Positions 20,558-32,340 of a DNA stretch of 64,000 nt are shown here, in pieces (position 1 is the stretch's first letter; every line of letters starts with the position of its first letter). The stretch spans positions 62,001 through 126,000 of the forward strand of contig MBPM02000072.1 of the NCBI GenBank assembly GCA_001695595.3. The letters run 5' to 3'. Below the pieces are notes generated by a model, which was not told where the DNA came from, searched no databases, and saw only the letters and a program-made list of their open reading frames with translations. The translations under genes and the position numbers were made by a program. This DNA comes from Plasmopara viticola (Eukaryota > Oomycota > Peronosporomycetes > Peronosporales > Peronosporaceae).

Positions 20558-20830
20558 ATGTCCTCCGAACTTATAAGCCTCGACGTGTCTCATTGGAAGC
20601 AAAGAACGTATTCGGGTCGTTCCAAGATTTCTTTGGTACTACCAATCTACTCAGTGTGCTAGCCAGCGACGCCGAGCAGAACGTCGTCGAGTTTATCATT
20701 AAGGGATACAAAAGATATTAGAAATGCTGAGACGAATAACTCATCCGTCGCAGATCTTTCCCTCCAGAAATAGACAAGGAGAATTTATTAGCTGGTCGCA
20801 TGACCTTTCGAGTACGATCAGCGTGGTTTG
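20558..20830 (+). pseudogene. Sideroflexin relic (5' part)
   Basis: The ATG at 20558 opens a frame (MSSELISLDVSHWKQ) that matches the start of the intact sideroflexin at 24521 (MPSNLVNLDAPRWDQ). A one-base loss after codon 23 shifts the frame, and stops follow near 20718. The matching DNA includes GTGCTAGCCAGCGACGCCGAG and AGCTGGTCGCATG and ends near 20830, covering only about the first 90 codons. Similarity continues upstream of the ATG (CCTTGCATCCAATCAAT), so this is a genomic duplication and not a retrocopy. Confidence 0.85.
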
Positions 20831-20839
20831 CTCGATAAC

Positions 20840-21287
20840 TTGACACTTATTTTTTGCAGAAAAAGTGCATCGTTTGTGTAGGCCTTTTTGAGAGAGACCA
20901 CGTGTCTCAAAATAGTTTACGTAATAAATTAGCTAGTACTTTGGCATTTCGTTTATCTTACTTGTGACTCTCGGATAGTTGAATAAGTGGGTACTCGAAT
21001 GCTTTGCTCACTTGCTATTTAGCAATCGTACCTCTCGTGTAAGCTTTTTGAAGTCTTGCTCGTTAGAGCTAAGCTATTTGGTGCAAGCTGACCAAAAGCT
21101 GCTTGGTACTCTTGTCAATCGTTTTATGGACTACAATGATGAATAGGGTCATCGACCACCCGCTTGACCTCGGTCTAATAGCATTTAAGATTACCAGAGT
21201 AATGATTGACCTATGGCGATACAAGCTAGTTTCCCGCTAGAAGGATCTATCTTCACAATAATAATGGCTCATATGCACCCTCTTGAT
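20840..21287. other. AT-rich stretch, no gene seen
   Basis: Only short frames occur. It links the sideroflexin relic to the short LINE copy and ends in a TA-rich microsatellite. Confidence 0.4.
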
Positions 21288-21300
21288 ATATATATATATT

Positions 21301-21626
21301 GTATTGTATTGTATTACGTTATCGCGTTGCCAAGTTATGCACGTGCTAGGCTCTATGGCTAGTCCACGGCATAGAGTGGTGTCCGCATACGTCGGGTCTC
21401 GTTCGGCGGGCAGTGCAGCTAGCACCGAGGCCGTGAGGGTCTTCCATTATTTTGTGTAGTTCTGACTTGGTAAGAGCCCAGGTGGCGCCCTGGTGCTGGA
21501 GACCGTCGCGTCGAGGGTGAGACTCGTTAGAGACCTGCAGATGCCCGAGAGCACCTGCCCGAAGCGCGCGAGCATTTAGCCCCCGCGCTCGGAAGGAGGG
21601 CGTCACCCCAACCTCTTCCGAAAAAA
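21301..21626 (-). mobile_element. Short, internally deleted LINE copy (minus)
   Basis: It carries both ends of the LINE found at 23193-24347. The 5' block (GTGACGCCCTCCTTCC, GGGCAGGTGCTCTCGGGC) sits at 21490-21620 and the 3' block (AACTTGGCAACGCGATAACG) at 21315-21335, ending in a GTATT microsatellite. About 800 bp of the internal sequence present in the other copy is missing, at two deletion joints. Flanking 13-mers at 21288-21300 and 21628-21640 differ at one base and may be a target duplication, but they are TA-rich. Confidence 0.75.
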
Positions 21627-21639
21627 TATATGTATATAT

Positions 21640-22400
21640 TAAGTTTTCGAAAGACACCTGATGAGTATAGTCATTGCCAAAATTGAAAACACAAGCTTGG
21701 GTGCTTGTAATGAGGTTTATGTAGGAGCGGATCTCATAATTGATCTATTAAAATATGAGTTTTAACTCTGCGCACACGAATTATCAAGCAAACGCCTGGT
21801 AGCGACTGTTGGTCAATCTTGTACCCACGCGATTAGTCTTTCAACTTGGAACGCTGCAAAGCTCTTAGATTGAAATGAAGTAACTGTTTGCACCTGCCAG
21901 ATGAAAAATTTGCACTTATTGAAATACATGCTGTTTTCTGTTAGCCTGAGACGGTAGCTGTAATTTCAGCCCTCATGCTGCCAATGAGCTGGCACGCGTC
22001 ACGCCGCTTGAGCTCTTCGAGCTAAATCTAGCTCTGGAGCTAATAAATACAGGCGTAGGAAGCCTTGGTAACAGTGCCTGATGTAGGGTGAAAGTCGATT
22101 AACTTTAAAGCATTCACCTTCGCTTGTCTTTGCAGTGGAGATGATTTTGCTGCCTTGTAAGCGGCCACGGGGCCCTGTCGGACTTTCAGAGAGTAAACGC
22201 CATTTTGGCTGGGTTCACGCTACGATTTAAAATTCATTTGAAGGAGTGAAGTGGCCAAGCTAATAATTTGCTCAAGTACAGTGCTAGGTTGCGGGTCTCC
22301 CAAAGCGTTTGTTGGATCTATCAAAATAAGAACACCAAGTGGTTATGTTTGCTGGCACTATTATGCGCTTAGTAGAGTGAAGGGAAGCCTTGAGCAGGCT
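21640..22400. other. No recognisable gene
   Basis: Decayed sequence between the LINE copy and a gypsy integrase fragment. Short frames only. Confidence 0.35.
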
Positions 22401-22439
22401 ACTACTCTTGCTTAGCCAAATGATGCAAAGCCGCTCAGC

Positions 22440-22860
22440 GTAGTTTTTCGATATGCCGTCGACTGCACGTTTTTACAACCAGACATGGGTAAGTTTCCCA
22501 GTCCAGGCCACGCAGCTTCAAGCTGCCAGACTTGGAACACGGGCCATAAAAGACGCCTGATTATGTTTCGTGCGCAGTTTTTGCGCCTTGAGCCATCTGT
22601 GGTGCATTCAGACCATGCATGGAAAAAGGTGTTGGTGTGTAGCCAAAGCAAGATGGTGCATTTGGCGCCTTTTTGGGCAATTATAACCGATAAACAAGCA
22701 ACAAAGCTGTTTTATATACTGTACTTTTATCATGATTTCCCTGACAAAATGATGTTTGATCGGGACTCGCGGCTTACTGCTACATTTTGGTAAGCGCTGT
22801 TCCAGCTATGGGGGGCCTGCTTGCTGACCCCCCATCAGACCATACAGTTTCTGTCGCTTA
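22440..22860 (+). mobile_element. Ty3/gypsy integrase fragment
   Basis: The plus frame reads SQSKMVHLAPF, then ITDKQATKLFYILYF, then DKMMFDRDSRLTATFW, a stop, and TPHQT. This follows the order of the integrase catalytic core (the first Asp is missing; the DRDSRFT block and the HPQT block are kept). A stop and frame breaks show it is dead. Confidence 0.75.
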
Positions 22861-23192
22861 AAATTCTCGGTGGCGCTCCTTGTGGAGCCCTTTGCTCCTT
22901 TGTGTATTGTTCCATGGCCGCAATAAAATTCACAGTCATTGTCGGACTAAGACAAATTGAACTTGTTCCTGCGTAGCCTAAATACCATTCGCAGCATGGC
23001 CTCGTCACAATCTGCTTCTGCATCTCGCGAGCCATACTACAAAACGACATCTTTGTGAGAGCCACTATCTCCATGGAACGTTTAGGTTTCGTTGGACGCC
23101 GTCTCGGGAGGAGTTGCAGTGGTTGTACTACCGATTGGGTCAAGAACTCAGTGGTAGGTTGATTTTTTATTTTTGAAATCTTGACAGACTTA

Positions 23193-24347
23193 TTTTCGGA
23201 AAAGGTTAAGGTGACGCCCTCCTTCCAAGCGCGGGGGCTAAATGCTCGCGCGCTTCGGGCAGGTGCTCTCGGGCATCTGCAGGTCTCTAACGAGTCTCAC
23301 CCTCGACGCGACGGTCTCCAGCACCAGGCCAAACCCCCTTCCACGCCCTTAACCGCGCCAACCGCATCCGGATTGGCTCCTTTAATGTAAATTCTCTAGG
23401 TTCGAAGCGCAAGAAGCACGAAACACTCTCCGAAGATCTCCGGCGCTACCGCGTCGATGTCCTTGGCCTCCGAGAAACCAAGATCTACGATAGAGGTGAG
23501 CACCGCATTGATGACTTCCTTCTAACTCTGAAAAAAAAAAACGAAGCCAAGACCGAAGTCACCGAAATCCGCCGCCACTGCAACCCGTCGGGCGCCACTC
23601 GACACGCCAGAGCCCGAGAAGAAACCTGGCGCCACACTAAGAAGCTCGGAACACTCCTCGGCGATATTGAAGATTTACCCCGACGCAAGTCCCTGGCCAC
23701 CCTCGCGCTCCACCGCCTCTGGTCCGTCTGGCTCCGCCCCACGCTCATCTCACCCAAGACCCGCATTCGACTGTACAACACCTACGTTCTACCGATTCTG
23801 CTGTACAAGTGCGCCACCTGGGCTCTTACCAAGTCAGAGCTCCACGGCTTCGAGAGTTTCCATCGCCGCCAGCTTCGCTACGCTCTTGGCTATCGCTACT
23901 CCCGACACGTTTCGAATGCAAGACTCTACGACCTCTGTGATGAGCGGCCGCTGAGACTACGACTGACACAAGCTCGCTGGCGCCTGTTTGGCCATGTACT
24001 TCGCCGCAAGTCCGACATTCCAGCTAACCTCCAGATGCGTGCCTACTTCTTCTCCACCGCAGCAAAATGGCGCGGACGTCCCCGCACCACGCTCCCCTCA
24101 ACACTCGACCACGACCTTGTTCCCGTGGCTCCGGCTTTCGACTCCGGATAGCACAAGACCTCGAAGTGGTACGTACCCTTGCACAAGACCGAAAAAAATG
24201 GAAGACCCTCACGACCTCGGTGCTGGATGCACTGCCCGCCGAACGAGACTCGACGTATGCGGACACCACTCTATGGCGTGGACTAGCCAGACTGAGCCTA
24301 GCACGTGCATAACTTGGCAACGCGATAACGTAATACATTACATTACA
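23193..24347 (+). mobile_element. Internally deleted LINE with 12-bp target duplication
   Basis: The element is bounded by TTGACAGACTTA at 23181-23192 and 24348-24359, a perfect 12-bp target-site duplication. It ends in CATTACATTACA. One frame stays open from 23291 to the stop at 24149-24151. It begins with endonuclease-like GSFNVNSLG and VDVLGLRETKI, then jumps (near 23525) to the C-terminal part of a LINE ORF2, with NTYVLPILLYKCATWAL and RWRLFGHVLRR. The whole reverse transcriptase core is absent, yet the join keeps the frame. It cannot be autonomous. Confidence 0.85.
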
Positions 24348-24500
24348 TTGACAGACTTAAGGGACACACGTATATAAAGTATAGATTTTATTACATACTG
24401 GAGTTCAAATAGTGCCTACGGTACGGCTCATGTACACGTCTTAGCAGAGTCGCCCCTGCTGTCCTTGCATCCAATCAATGCAGCAAGTATCAATACAATT

Positions 24501-24513
24501 GCATTCACCGTTT
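24501..24513 (+). promoter_or_regulatory. Oomycete initiator-like element of sideroflexin
   Basis: GCATTCACCGTTT resembles the oomycete initiator (GCTCATTYNNCAWTTT) and sits 8 bases before the ATG at 24521, the usual close spacing. It is a match by eye only. Confidence 0.4.
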
Positions 24514-24520
24514 GAAAACC

Positions 24521-25498
24521 ATGCCTTCTAATCTTGTAAACCTAGACGCGCCTCGCTGGGACCAAAGCACGTACTTGGGGCGTGCCAAACATTTCTTTGC
24601 TACAACCAACCCACTTAATGTGCTAGCCAGCGATGCCGAGCTGGATGCCGCCAAGCTGTTGGTTGAGGAGTACAAGGCTGGTCTACACCCTAATTTGGGC
24701 GAAGAAGAGATTTGGAGCGCGAAGCAACTCGTTGACAGCGCTTTCCACCCAGACACAGGAGAGAAAAACTTTCTGGCTGGTCGCATGGCCTTTCAAGTGC
24801 CGGGTAACATGATTATCACGGGTTGTATGATGACATTTTATCGCTCCACTCCTGCCGTTATCTTTTGGCAATTTATGAACCAAACTTTTAACTCTATCGT
24901 CAACTACACAAACCGAAACGCAAGTACGGGTGTGAGTCAGAACCAGTTGTTGCAGGCTTACGCAGCAGCTAGCACAGCCTCGGTAGCTACGGCTTTAGGG
25001 CTCAACAAATGGGTAGCTAAGCATCCAAAGCTCAGCAACGGCATTGTCGGTCGTCTTGTACCATTTGTGGCTGTGGCTGCCGCTAACTGCGTCAACATTC
25101 CGCTCATGCGTCAAGTTGAGCTCCTCGACGGTATCGAAGTGGAGACGGATGACGGAGAGAAAATTGGCAAGAGCAAGCGCGCGGCTGCTGAGGCTGTAAC
25201 CCAAGTTGTACCTTCACGCATCCTTATGGCTGCACCTGGCATGTTTTTTCCGTCTGTCATCATGAACAAGCTGGAAGAGCGCCCTTTTTTTCGCAACAAC
25301 AAGGCAGTGAACGCCCTTACCATGATTGGGCTCACGGGGATGTGTCTGAGCGTCTCGACTCCTCTCTGCTGTGCTCTGTTTCCGCAACGCAGCTCGTTGG
25401 CTGTGTCGGCGCTCGAGCCCGAATTGCAAGAGGTTGTCTGTCGGCGTACATTTAAGAAAGACCCGGTGACGCATGTTTTTTATAACAAGGGTCTTTAA
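24521..25498 (+). CDS. Sideroflexin (mitochondrial amino-acid transporter family)
   Basis: Single-exon protein of 325 residues, the usual length of the family. Sideroflexins sit in the mitochondrial inner membrane; SFXN1 carries serine for one-carbon metabolism. The start matches the family (NLDAPRWDQSTYLGRAKHF), and the signature HPDTGEK is at residues 76-82, followed by GRMAFQVPGNM. Several hydrophobic segments follow (about 96-125, 146-166, 175-200, 230-255, 265-290). The ATG at 24521 is chosen because the preceding in-frame codons are TTG-AAA-ACC, and the relic at 20558 also starts at this point. It is convergent with UFM1, 145 bp away. The substrate cannot be read from sequence. Confidence 0.95.
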   Translation: MPSNLVNLDAPRWDQSTYLGRAKHFFATTNPLNVLASDAELDAAKLLVEEYKAGLHPNLGEEEIWSAKQLVDSAFHPDTGEKNFLAGRMAFQVPGNMIITGCMMTFYRSTPAVIFWQFMNQTFNSIVNYTNRNASTGVSQNQLLQAYAAASTASVATALGLNKWVAKHPKLSNGIVGRLVPFVAVAAANCVNIPLMRQVELLDGIEVETDDGEKIGKSKRAAAEAVTQVVPSRILMAAPGMFFPSVIMNKLEERPFFRNNKAVNALTMIGLTGMCLSVSTPLCCALFPQRSSLAVSALEPELQEVVCRRTFKKDPVTHVFYNKGL

Positions 25499-25643
25499 TT
25501 GGAAAACCCATTGAATTTAAAATTGTGCTCTGTATCACGATGTATCGTGTGCAAAATACACTATATGCACCGGTATCTCAATATGATCGCCGTGTTCACA
25601 TTAAAAGCATCAATTTTAGGAAATTGTTCTGCTTGTGATGCCT

Positions 25644-26184
<541 letters not shown>

Positions 26185-26499
26185 CGGAATAACAGCAGAG
26201 CGTCAGACAAACGAAATAAAAGGCAAGCGCAAAATAAAAGGAGCTTATATTACAATTCACAAGTACTGTCGTATGGCATAATGCGAAACTTGTGTGCGGC
26301 ACAAGAAAAACCGCTAGCACCAAAGCCAGAGATCGAGTCTGCGCGCACGTAGGTCCCCGTCTGCTTGCTCTTTCCGATCGTTTCGGTGCAGGTGGCGGTT
26401 TTGCGCTCGCGATGAAGTGTGATCGTTTTCGATGGGCATAAGGTTGATACTGGACAACAGGGTTTTCAGATTGGCCCGTTATGATAGTTATCGTGGCAT

Positions 26500-26860
26500 T
26501 CTACATGACGGCCATCATGGCCAAGTCATGACTTACGTGGCTGACTTGATGAACGACAATCAGCACGTGCTCACTTATGCTGATGACTACGACTTAATGT
26601 GCAATTGGTACGAGTACTAGGCGTGGACTTTGGCATTCGATTAAAGGGCAAGACTGGTTTCATATAGATCCTGGAAGTGCATTATTTACAGCCAGCGATT
26701 AAATTCGCTGGCTGTAACAAATGTGGCGTCGTGCGGTTTACAAGAATCAGTTGTTTTAAAACCGCACGCTCTTTCGTGTTCGGTGTTATTGAGTGCCCCA
26801 GATTCAACCGGCCGTGGCGCTTGATATCCAAGTCAATCGTGCACTCTTACCACGCCCCCA
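26500..26860 (+). pseudogene. Serine carboxypeptidase (S10) relic, C-terminal part
   Basis: The plus frame reads YVADLMNDNQHVLTYADDYD then LMCNWYEY, stop, AWTLAFD, matching YVASLLNDGVRVLIYAGDAD and LVSNWYGNQAWTLALE of the gene at 39880. A later piece (PQIQPAVALDI at about 26793-26830) matches the region after the catalytic histidine. Stops, a frameshift and hairpin-forming inserts lie between. It is dead. Confidence 0.75.
26686..26717. repeat. Hairpin with perfect 13-bp arms
   Basis: Arms at 26686-26698 and 26705-26717 flank the loop ttaaat, inside the carboxypeptidase relic. A second inverted repeat (GTGCGGTTT at 26731-26739, AAACCGCAC at 26759-26767) follows within 15 bp. Confidence 0.85.
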
Positions 26861-27660
26861 CAAGCTTCGAATCGACAGCCAAATGTCACGAACATTCGAA
26901 AATCCAAACACTTGGACACGTTTAAAGTGTTATAGCACTTGGTGGGATCGTTTGTTCTACTACTTGATATGCGGTTGTCATAAATTGCGAACAATAATGA
27001 TACGAGCAGATTTTCGTGCTGAATTCAATTCCGTGCTAATTGAATCGACGCCTGAGTAATTTCGTTTTCGATTGCATAGTGACGTGTAGCGTGTTCTGTA
27101 ATGCGCCACCACAGAGGACATAGTGTCCCCCGTAATTCTCGCCGATTATGTAAAAGTCGCAAATTGTCAGCTTGGGATGCTTATTAAACAAAAATAGTGA
27201 AAAATGTTCGTTTGCATCCCGTTTGTCGCCTTGCGAACAGCTTTTGTCATTAGCTACACGACATTGTTCTCGTTCTTTTACGTATACAAATTAAACTGTT
27301 TAGATAGAAAAAGCAGCACGTGGCACAGTTTGTCCACTTAGTCGGAAGACTTTGTGGAAACGTTCCTTTCCGAATGTTTTTAGTCCATAGACCGTGTTTA
27401 TTTTTCACCAAAGGACTCTGTTTTTATCGTTATTGGCTAGATATAGCTTATCCGTATTGATAGGTCATCATAATTATCTTCGCTAAAAGCGAATTTTTAT
27501 TCGAGCTGTTAAATAGTATCAGTACATTTCAATGGTCTTTGTTCGCATGCTTTTCAGCCCTATTAAGGTCTATGTATACATTAAGCATTCCGTTATGCAC
27601 CTCCTGAACAGGCGCAGCTTTAGGTTTGGTGTACGTATGCATCGTATGCTTTCGCGTGTA
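26860..27660. other. No gene seen
   Basis: AT-rich sequence with short frames only; nothing recognisable on either strand. Confidence 0.4.
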
Positions 27661-27673
27661 GGATACTAAACAA

Positions 27674-28270
27674 TTAACCTGTAACTGAACAATAATCATT
27701 TGCTAGCAAAGAATAGGTGCCAATCCCTTTCAGCGATTTAACGCTTGTAGATGCCGATTGGGTGTCATACGCCAAAAATCCATTGAAGAAGCCTACTCCA
27801 GTTGTAATAGTCCTAGTCACAGCTACCCGAGATGCGACTTGATTTGCGTAGGACAACTCCCTTGCTGTTTTTCCGGCCGCCTCAGGTACAGCATATTAGC
27901 TTTAAAAGCTAAAGCAGTCATTGTGATAAGCTTTGTTAGGTCAGCCAAAATTCGACTTGTGCCTGAGAGCACATGGAGGTTAGCAGTAGTAATCATGAAG
28001 CCGTTTGTAATTTTCAGAGTAGCAGATTAAGTTGATGTTAAAATGTCCGTGGCTACATTCTCGATGATTGTTTCAGATGCAAGCAAAGCAATGCTAGTAG
28101 CGGTTTAAGGTACATCAAGCGTTAGTACCTTTGATGCTTGTAAAGTGGTAATGTTAGTAAAAGCTACCGATCGGTGTCAGATTCGCGACAACAACATATC
28201 GCTACAATCTGTTGTTCCATCCATATCAAAATTTGTAGGAAGAAGTGATCCCGCCTATCGATACAGGATT
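27674..28270 (-). pseudogene. Decayed Thr/Ala/Ser-rich frame, unknown
   Basis: From about 28160 down to 27880 one minus frame reads through about 95 codons with only two stops. Its text is regular and repetitive in style, with TATSIALLASETIIENVATD and KLITMTALAFKANM. A related frame continues at 27856-27674. Such Thr/Ala/Ser-rich, beta-helix-like text occurs in tail-spike-type and surface proteins, but I cannot name the family. There is no start or end. Confidence 0.4.
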
Positions 28271-28299
28271 GTGTTTTTGCATGTAAGGTTATGAGCTTT

Positions 28300-30530
28300 A
28301 TTGACGGTTTTTGCATTCAAAGTCGCTAAGGTCGTTTAAATGAATAACTCGCTTGTCGAGGCTGTTGCCATCCCTTAATATCCTGCGGCAGTATCGGATA
28401 GTGCGATACATAAGCTGGAATTTGATGTATTTTCGAATGTCCGTGTCGTAGAAGAAGTACCGAGAAGCTAGTTTATTGGCCTCTGTGGTCTTTTTTTCTC
28501 TCAACAAGAGCAAGAATTTTCCTGCACATGACATACCCGGAGGGTTACTTATTAAGTGAAGTGATCAATGTATCGACGACAGACAAACTATTTCAGCTTA
28601 AGTCTTCAGCGCCACTAATATCACCATTGGCACCAGAAACAAGAGCAACTGGAATGCCACTTATATATGTCAATCTATCAAAATGTAGCGAATTGTCCCG
28701 CACACTCTCCATATTGCATGTAGCTAGGATCCATGGTTTTTATTGCATGTGTAGGCAGGATATGTAACGCGCGTCGACGTGCCTCTCTCTGATTGGCTTA
28801 TATTCGCCATATTTAGCCAATCACAAGCCATCTTTTGAATAAGTGGTCGGGAGGTTTTCGCCTTCCGCCGATAATGAAATAGAGTTGAATTTGCTGCCTT
28901 CGAGCAACGTGTAAGCCAGTAATGGGCTTTGGGCCCGTTACAAAAAAGATTTGCTTACATATAAAGCTCGAGCGTAGTCATATATCAAGAAGCTGATAGA
29001 ATGCTAGTTGTCAATATATCGAAATACTAGTTGAAAGATGATCACATTTTTTACTGAAGCTATGTAGTCCTCCGGATAATTATGACTATTCCAGATATCG
29101 GTTCTTCTCCCGAAAAATTGTGAAAGAGCTTAAATTGAATTTTTTTTACCGATATCAAATATCTGCTCATAATAAATGTACTTGGCCCCCCATTTGGTGG
29201 TATAACGATTTGTTGCATGTTCATTTCAAACATTTTCCTCACGTTTTCACTCACTATACGATATTACATGGCAAATTTTAAGTAAGTTTATTCCCATTGG
29301 ATGGATTCACCACATTCTTTGTTCCTGACATATTTTGAACACGGACATTCTGGCCAAATGAGCTCAGACTTATTTAACCTGTGATCATATCATTGATGAC
29401 TATGCCAACGAAAATCTATTTTAAAAAACTGTTCTATCATGCTTATACACGAAAAGGCTCTTGAGACTGATTTAATCTAGTCACCCTATCCACTATAAAT
29501 ATAGTCTTTCAAGACTATAGTGGATAGAATGATAAGATAGAATGCAGACCATGTAGCTAATTTAAGAGCTTATTTCAACGTGTTTTTGGTAAATGTTTTC
29601 GAAAACTTTGAATACACTTAATACTTGGTAGCGCAGCATAATTTATCATTATACTAAGGCTACTGAGAGAAGTAGAGGAATGTTGTAAATGGATTCCAGG
29701 ACAGCTCCGATACAACATTTGCCGACTTATTGCTAGTGACGCTAAATACTTTTAAGAAATAATCTCTTAGTTATATTGATCTACATCGCATATCATGGCC
29801 TCGATAGTTAAGCTCAATATAACTCGCCTCACTTGGGACGGCTCAGTTCTCACAGAAAACATTTTCCTTGTTAAGCGGCTGATCTCAACGCTGTAGCTTG
29901 CGCAGTTGAGTATATCACGATGTAAAGGTCCAGGAATTACACTGACGTTGCTTAATTAAGTAATATTGAGCTCAGGATCAATGTCTCTATTTCTGCTAAA
30001 TCTTCTGCTGTGTCTATTATTTCATTTTACCTGTTTATACTCGTATGCTGTATTTAGTCAAAAAATCTGATTTCCAATATACACACCCAATAGAGAAAAG
30101 AAACGTGCTTTCAGTGCTACTAAACTTTAACCCCTTACCGGCTACACTTGACCTGCTATTGCACCGATAAAACAAAATTAATCGCAGCGACGCTACTTCA
30201 TCATCAGTAGTGCTGTCTTTGAATAGTGACAAGTCTAACGATTGTGTGTATTCACCTATCCCTGCAACTGTTGCTCAAGCTAATTTAACAGCATATTTTC
30301 TTTTATCATCCGGGTTCGAGCTGTGGCAGTCGTTGGAATGTTTAATAAGACTGGGTGTGTTTCAAGTGGTGTCCTAGTTGCTTTAGATCGTTACGCCATA
30401 TAAATATATCACTTTAAAAATGTATATTTAGTGGTTCCGTTCATGCGAATGTGCGATTACACAGTTTCGAATTGAAAAAAAGGTCCGGATGGCTTATAAT
30501 TATTGGGAGTCAAGAGACCTTACTAGTTAA
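28300..30530. other. AT-rich stretch without a recognisable gene
   Basis: Only short frames occur. A broken inverted repeat at 29486-29527 (17-bp arms with a 6-nt insertion in the left arm) is the only structure I noted. Confidence 0.4.
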
Positions 30531-31094
30531 AAGTAGTCCAGAATGTGTGAAAGCCAGATGAAGTAATGAAGAATGAGAGGCTTTGAGATGGTGGGAGTAG
30601 GTTACTAAAACTTTCAGTTAGGCTGAAGCAAGCCAAGAATCCTTAAGAGCTGTCCATTTGGTATCGCTTCTTAAGTTGCTTTAAGCAAACAACAATTCCA
30701 CTCCTTCACCCGCTTCGCTCTCCTTGCCGCCCAAGTCTCGTCCGACAATCGACCGTCAAAGAATTTTTATATGCGACTGTGTTTGAAAGTAGTACTCTAT
30801 GTGTCAAATTCAAAAGTTTGAGGCAAAAGTGCTCTCGATCACATTGTGAGAAGAGAGTCATTCTGTGATTACTGGTACGTGTCATATAGTAGTAAGAATT
30901 AAAATACAAATAGTAGTCTTTTCAACACGAACGATACGTCCAGCAATTTAGAAAACGATACCTGCATCGGGGAATAAAGGTATAATATCTGTATAAAACT
31001 TGACCAATTCTTTCAATATAAGCTTTAATGTCAACAAGTATTTGGTCAATAGGTGTGATTACACGCAAGTGTCATAAATGTCTGAAGCTGGTCT

Positions 31095-31451
31095 GTGGCT
31101 AAGAGGCTTTGCCTTTTAGGTAATCCATGTGTCGCTGCTAGGAACAAGAAGAACAAATTTCAGACGAGTGACTTTCTTGCTTTTGTGAATCTACATGCAC
31201 TGCTACTAAAATTTTCGTCCGGCTTCTTCGAAAGAAGAAATGAACGACTCGTGAGCCCACAATCCCGTTCTGTTTTTTACCAAGTCGTAAAAAAAGAGCT
31301 TCACAAGGTCCGAAAAGACTTGTGGCTGACAATGACGAAACAGCTCAAGCTTGCCTTACCAATGCGAAACAAAATTTCGATTTATAAGGATCCAGGAGCC
31401 AGAAAGTTAGTGCACGACATTATTCGAAACCTAAAGCGCCGTATTTATTAG
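31095..31451 (+). pseudogene. Leader-region frame of gypsy element A
   Basis: A 118-codon frame between the LTR and gag. Its end (VTMTKQLKLALPMRNK-like) resembles the minus frame at 37978-37772 in element B (VTTVKQLELVWPMQN), so it belongs to the retrotransposon family and is not a host gene. The function is unknown. Confidence 0.5.
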
Positions 31452-31699
31452 ATCGAAGACCTTTTGTAAGGTTTATTTGACCACCAAAATCATTTTCACA
31501 CAAGCGTAGACAAACATTGATGAGTGTCCTATTTATTCTTAAAGATTTATAAAGGTCTAATTGATTATGCATTGAGCGCTAAGAAGGCTAGCAGTAAATA
31601 GACCTTACGGCTAAGCGCCAATCTGTAAGCCCAAAAACTTTTCACCAGAGCCAAATTAGCGCTACGTTGACAATAAAACTTAACGACCAACTTCGCGCA

Positions 31700-32340
31700 C
31701 AAGAACATGAGTACCGACTTCCCAAAATGCCGTAATTGCCGATGGCCAAGCGATTTCAACTGCTCGAGCCATTTGATTTTTTTCTGCAGCGACAGGACTA
31801 TGCACATGCGCTGTATCTCACACCGAAAGAACCGCAATATCAAGCGCAGACGCAAGCTCGAATGCAAATCCGAATGCAACACGCCAGTGAGCGCTACAAA
31901 CTCCCTGTCGCATCCAGAGGTGAGCAGAAAACGAAAGATCATCCTCTTTTAAAAAAAAGTTTGGCGAAGATTCTGATTCGAGTATCGTAGCGAAGGAACC
32001 GTGCTAAACCAATAAGCGCCACTTGATAACAACAGAGACGTCAGACTTTGTGACGCTTGTCTAAAGTACTTTGGGCAAATTCTACGAAATCGGTTCTGTG
32101 CCTTTATAGCCGAGTGCGAGCGCAAAAATGTGCACAAGCCACGAGCACTGTTCAAAACTTGACTGCACGCACGCTTGAGGCCGAAAATTGCTAGGACTTT
32201 GAAAGGTTTATTATTGAAAAAAAGGCTCTTTTTCAGGATGAATACCGGGGAGAGACCGCAAAAAAGATCAACGAGGAGTCTTCTAGTAGTCTCCAGTAGG
32301 CCATACATGCTTTGGTTTCTGATGTCGAGACTCATTGTGC
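31700..32340 (+). pseudogene. Gag remnant of gypsy element A
   Basis: It reads QARMQIRMQHASERYK, VASRGEQKTKD and, after breaks, GETAKKINEESSSSLQ. The same text in the same order occurs in element B (minus, 37590-36780) and near 57.4-58.1 kb. Stops and frameshifts are present. Confidence 0.65.

Noticed and set aside
24512..24520. Sideroflexin start at 24512
   Set aside because: That codon is TTG. The ATG at 24521 fits the family start and the homologous relic.
28298..28534. 78-codon minus frame as an RXLR-type effector
   Set aside because: There is no signal peptide and no RXLR-dEER arrangement; it is short and isolated.
31095..31451. 118-codon frame as a host gene
   Set aside because: A related frame sits at the same place in a second gypsy copy, so it is part of the retroelement.
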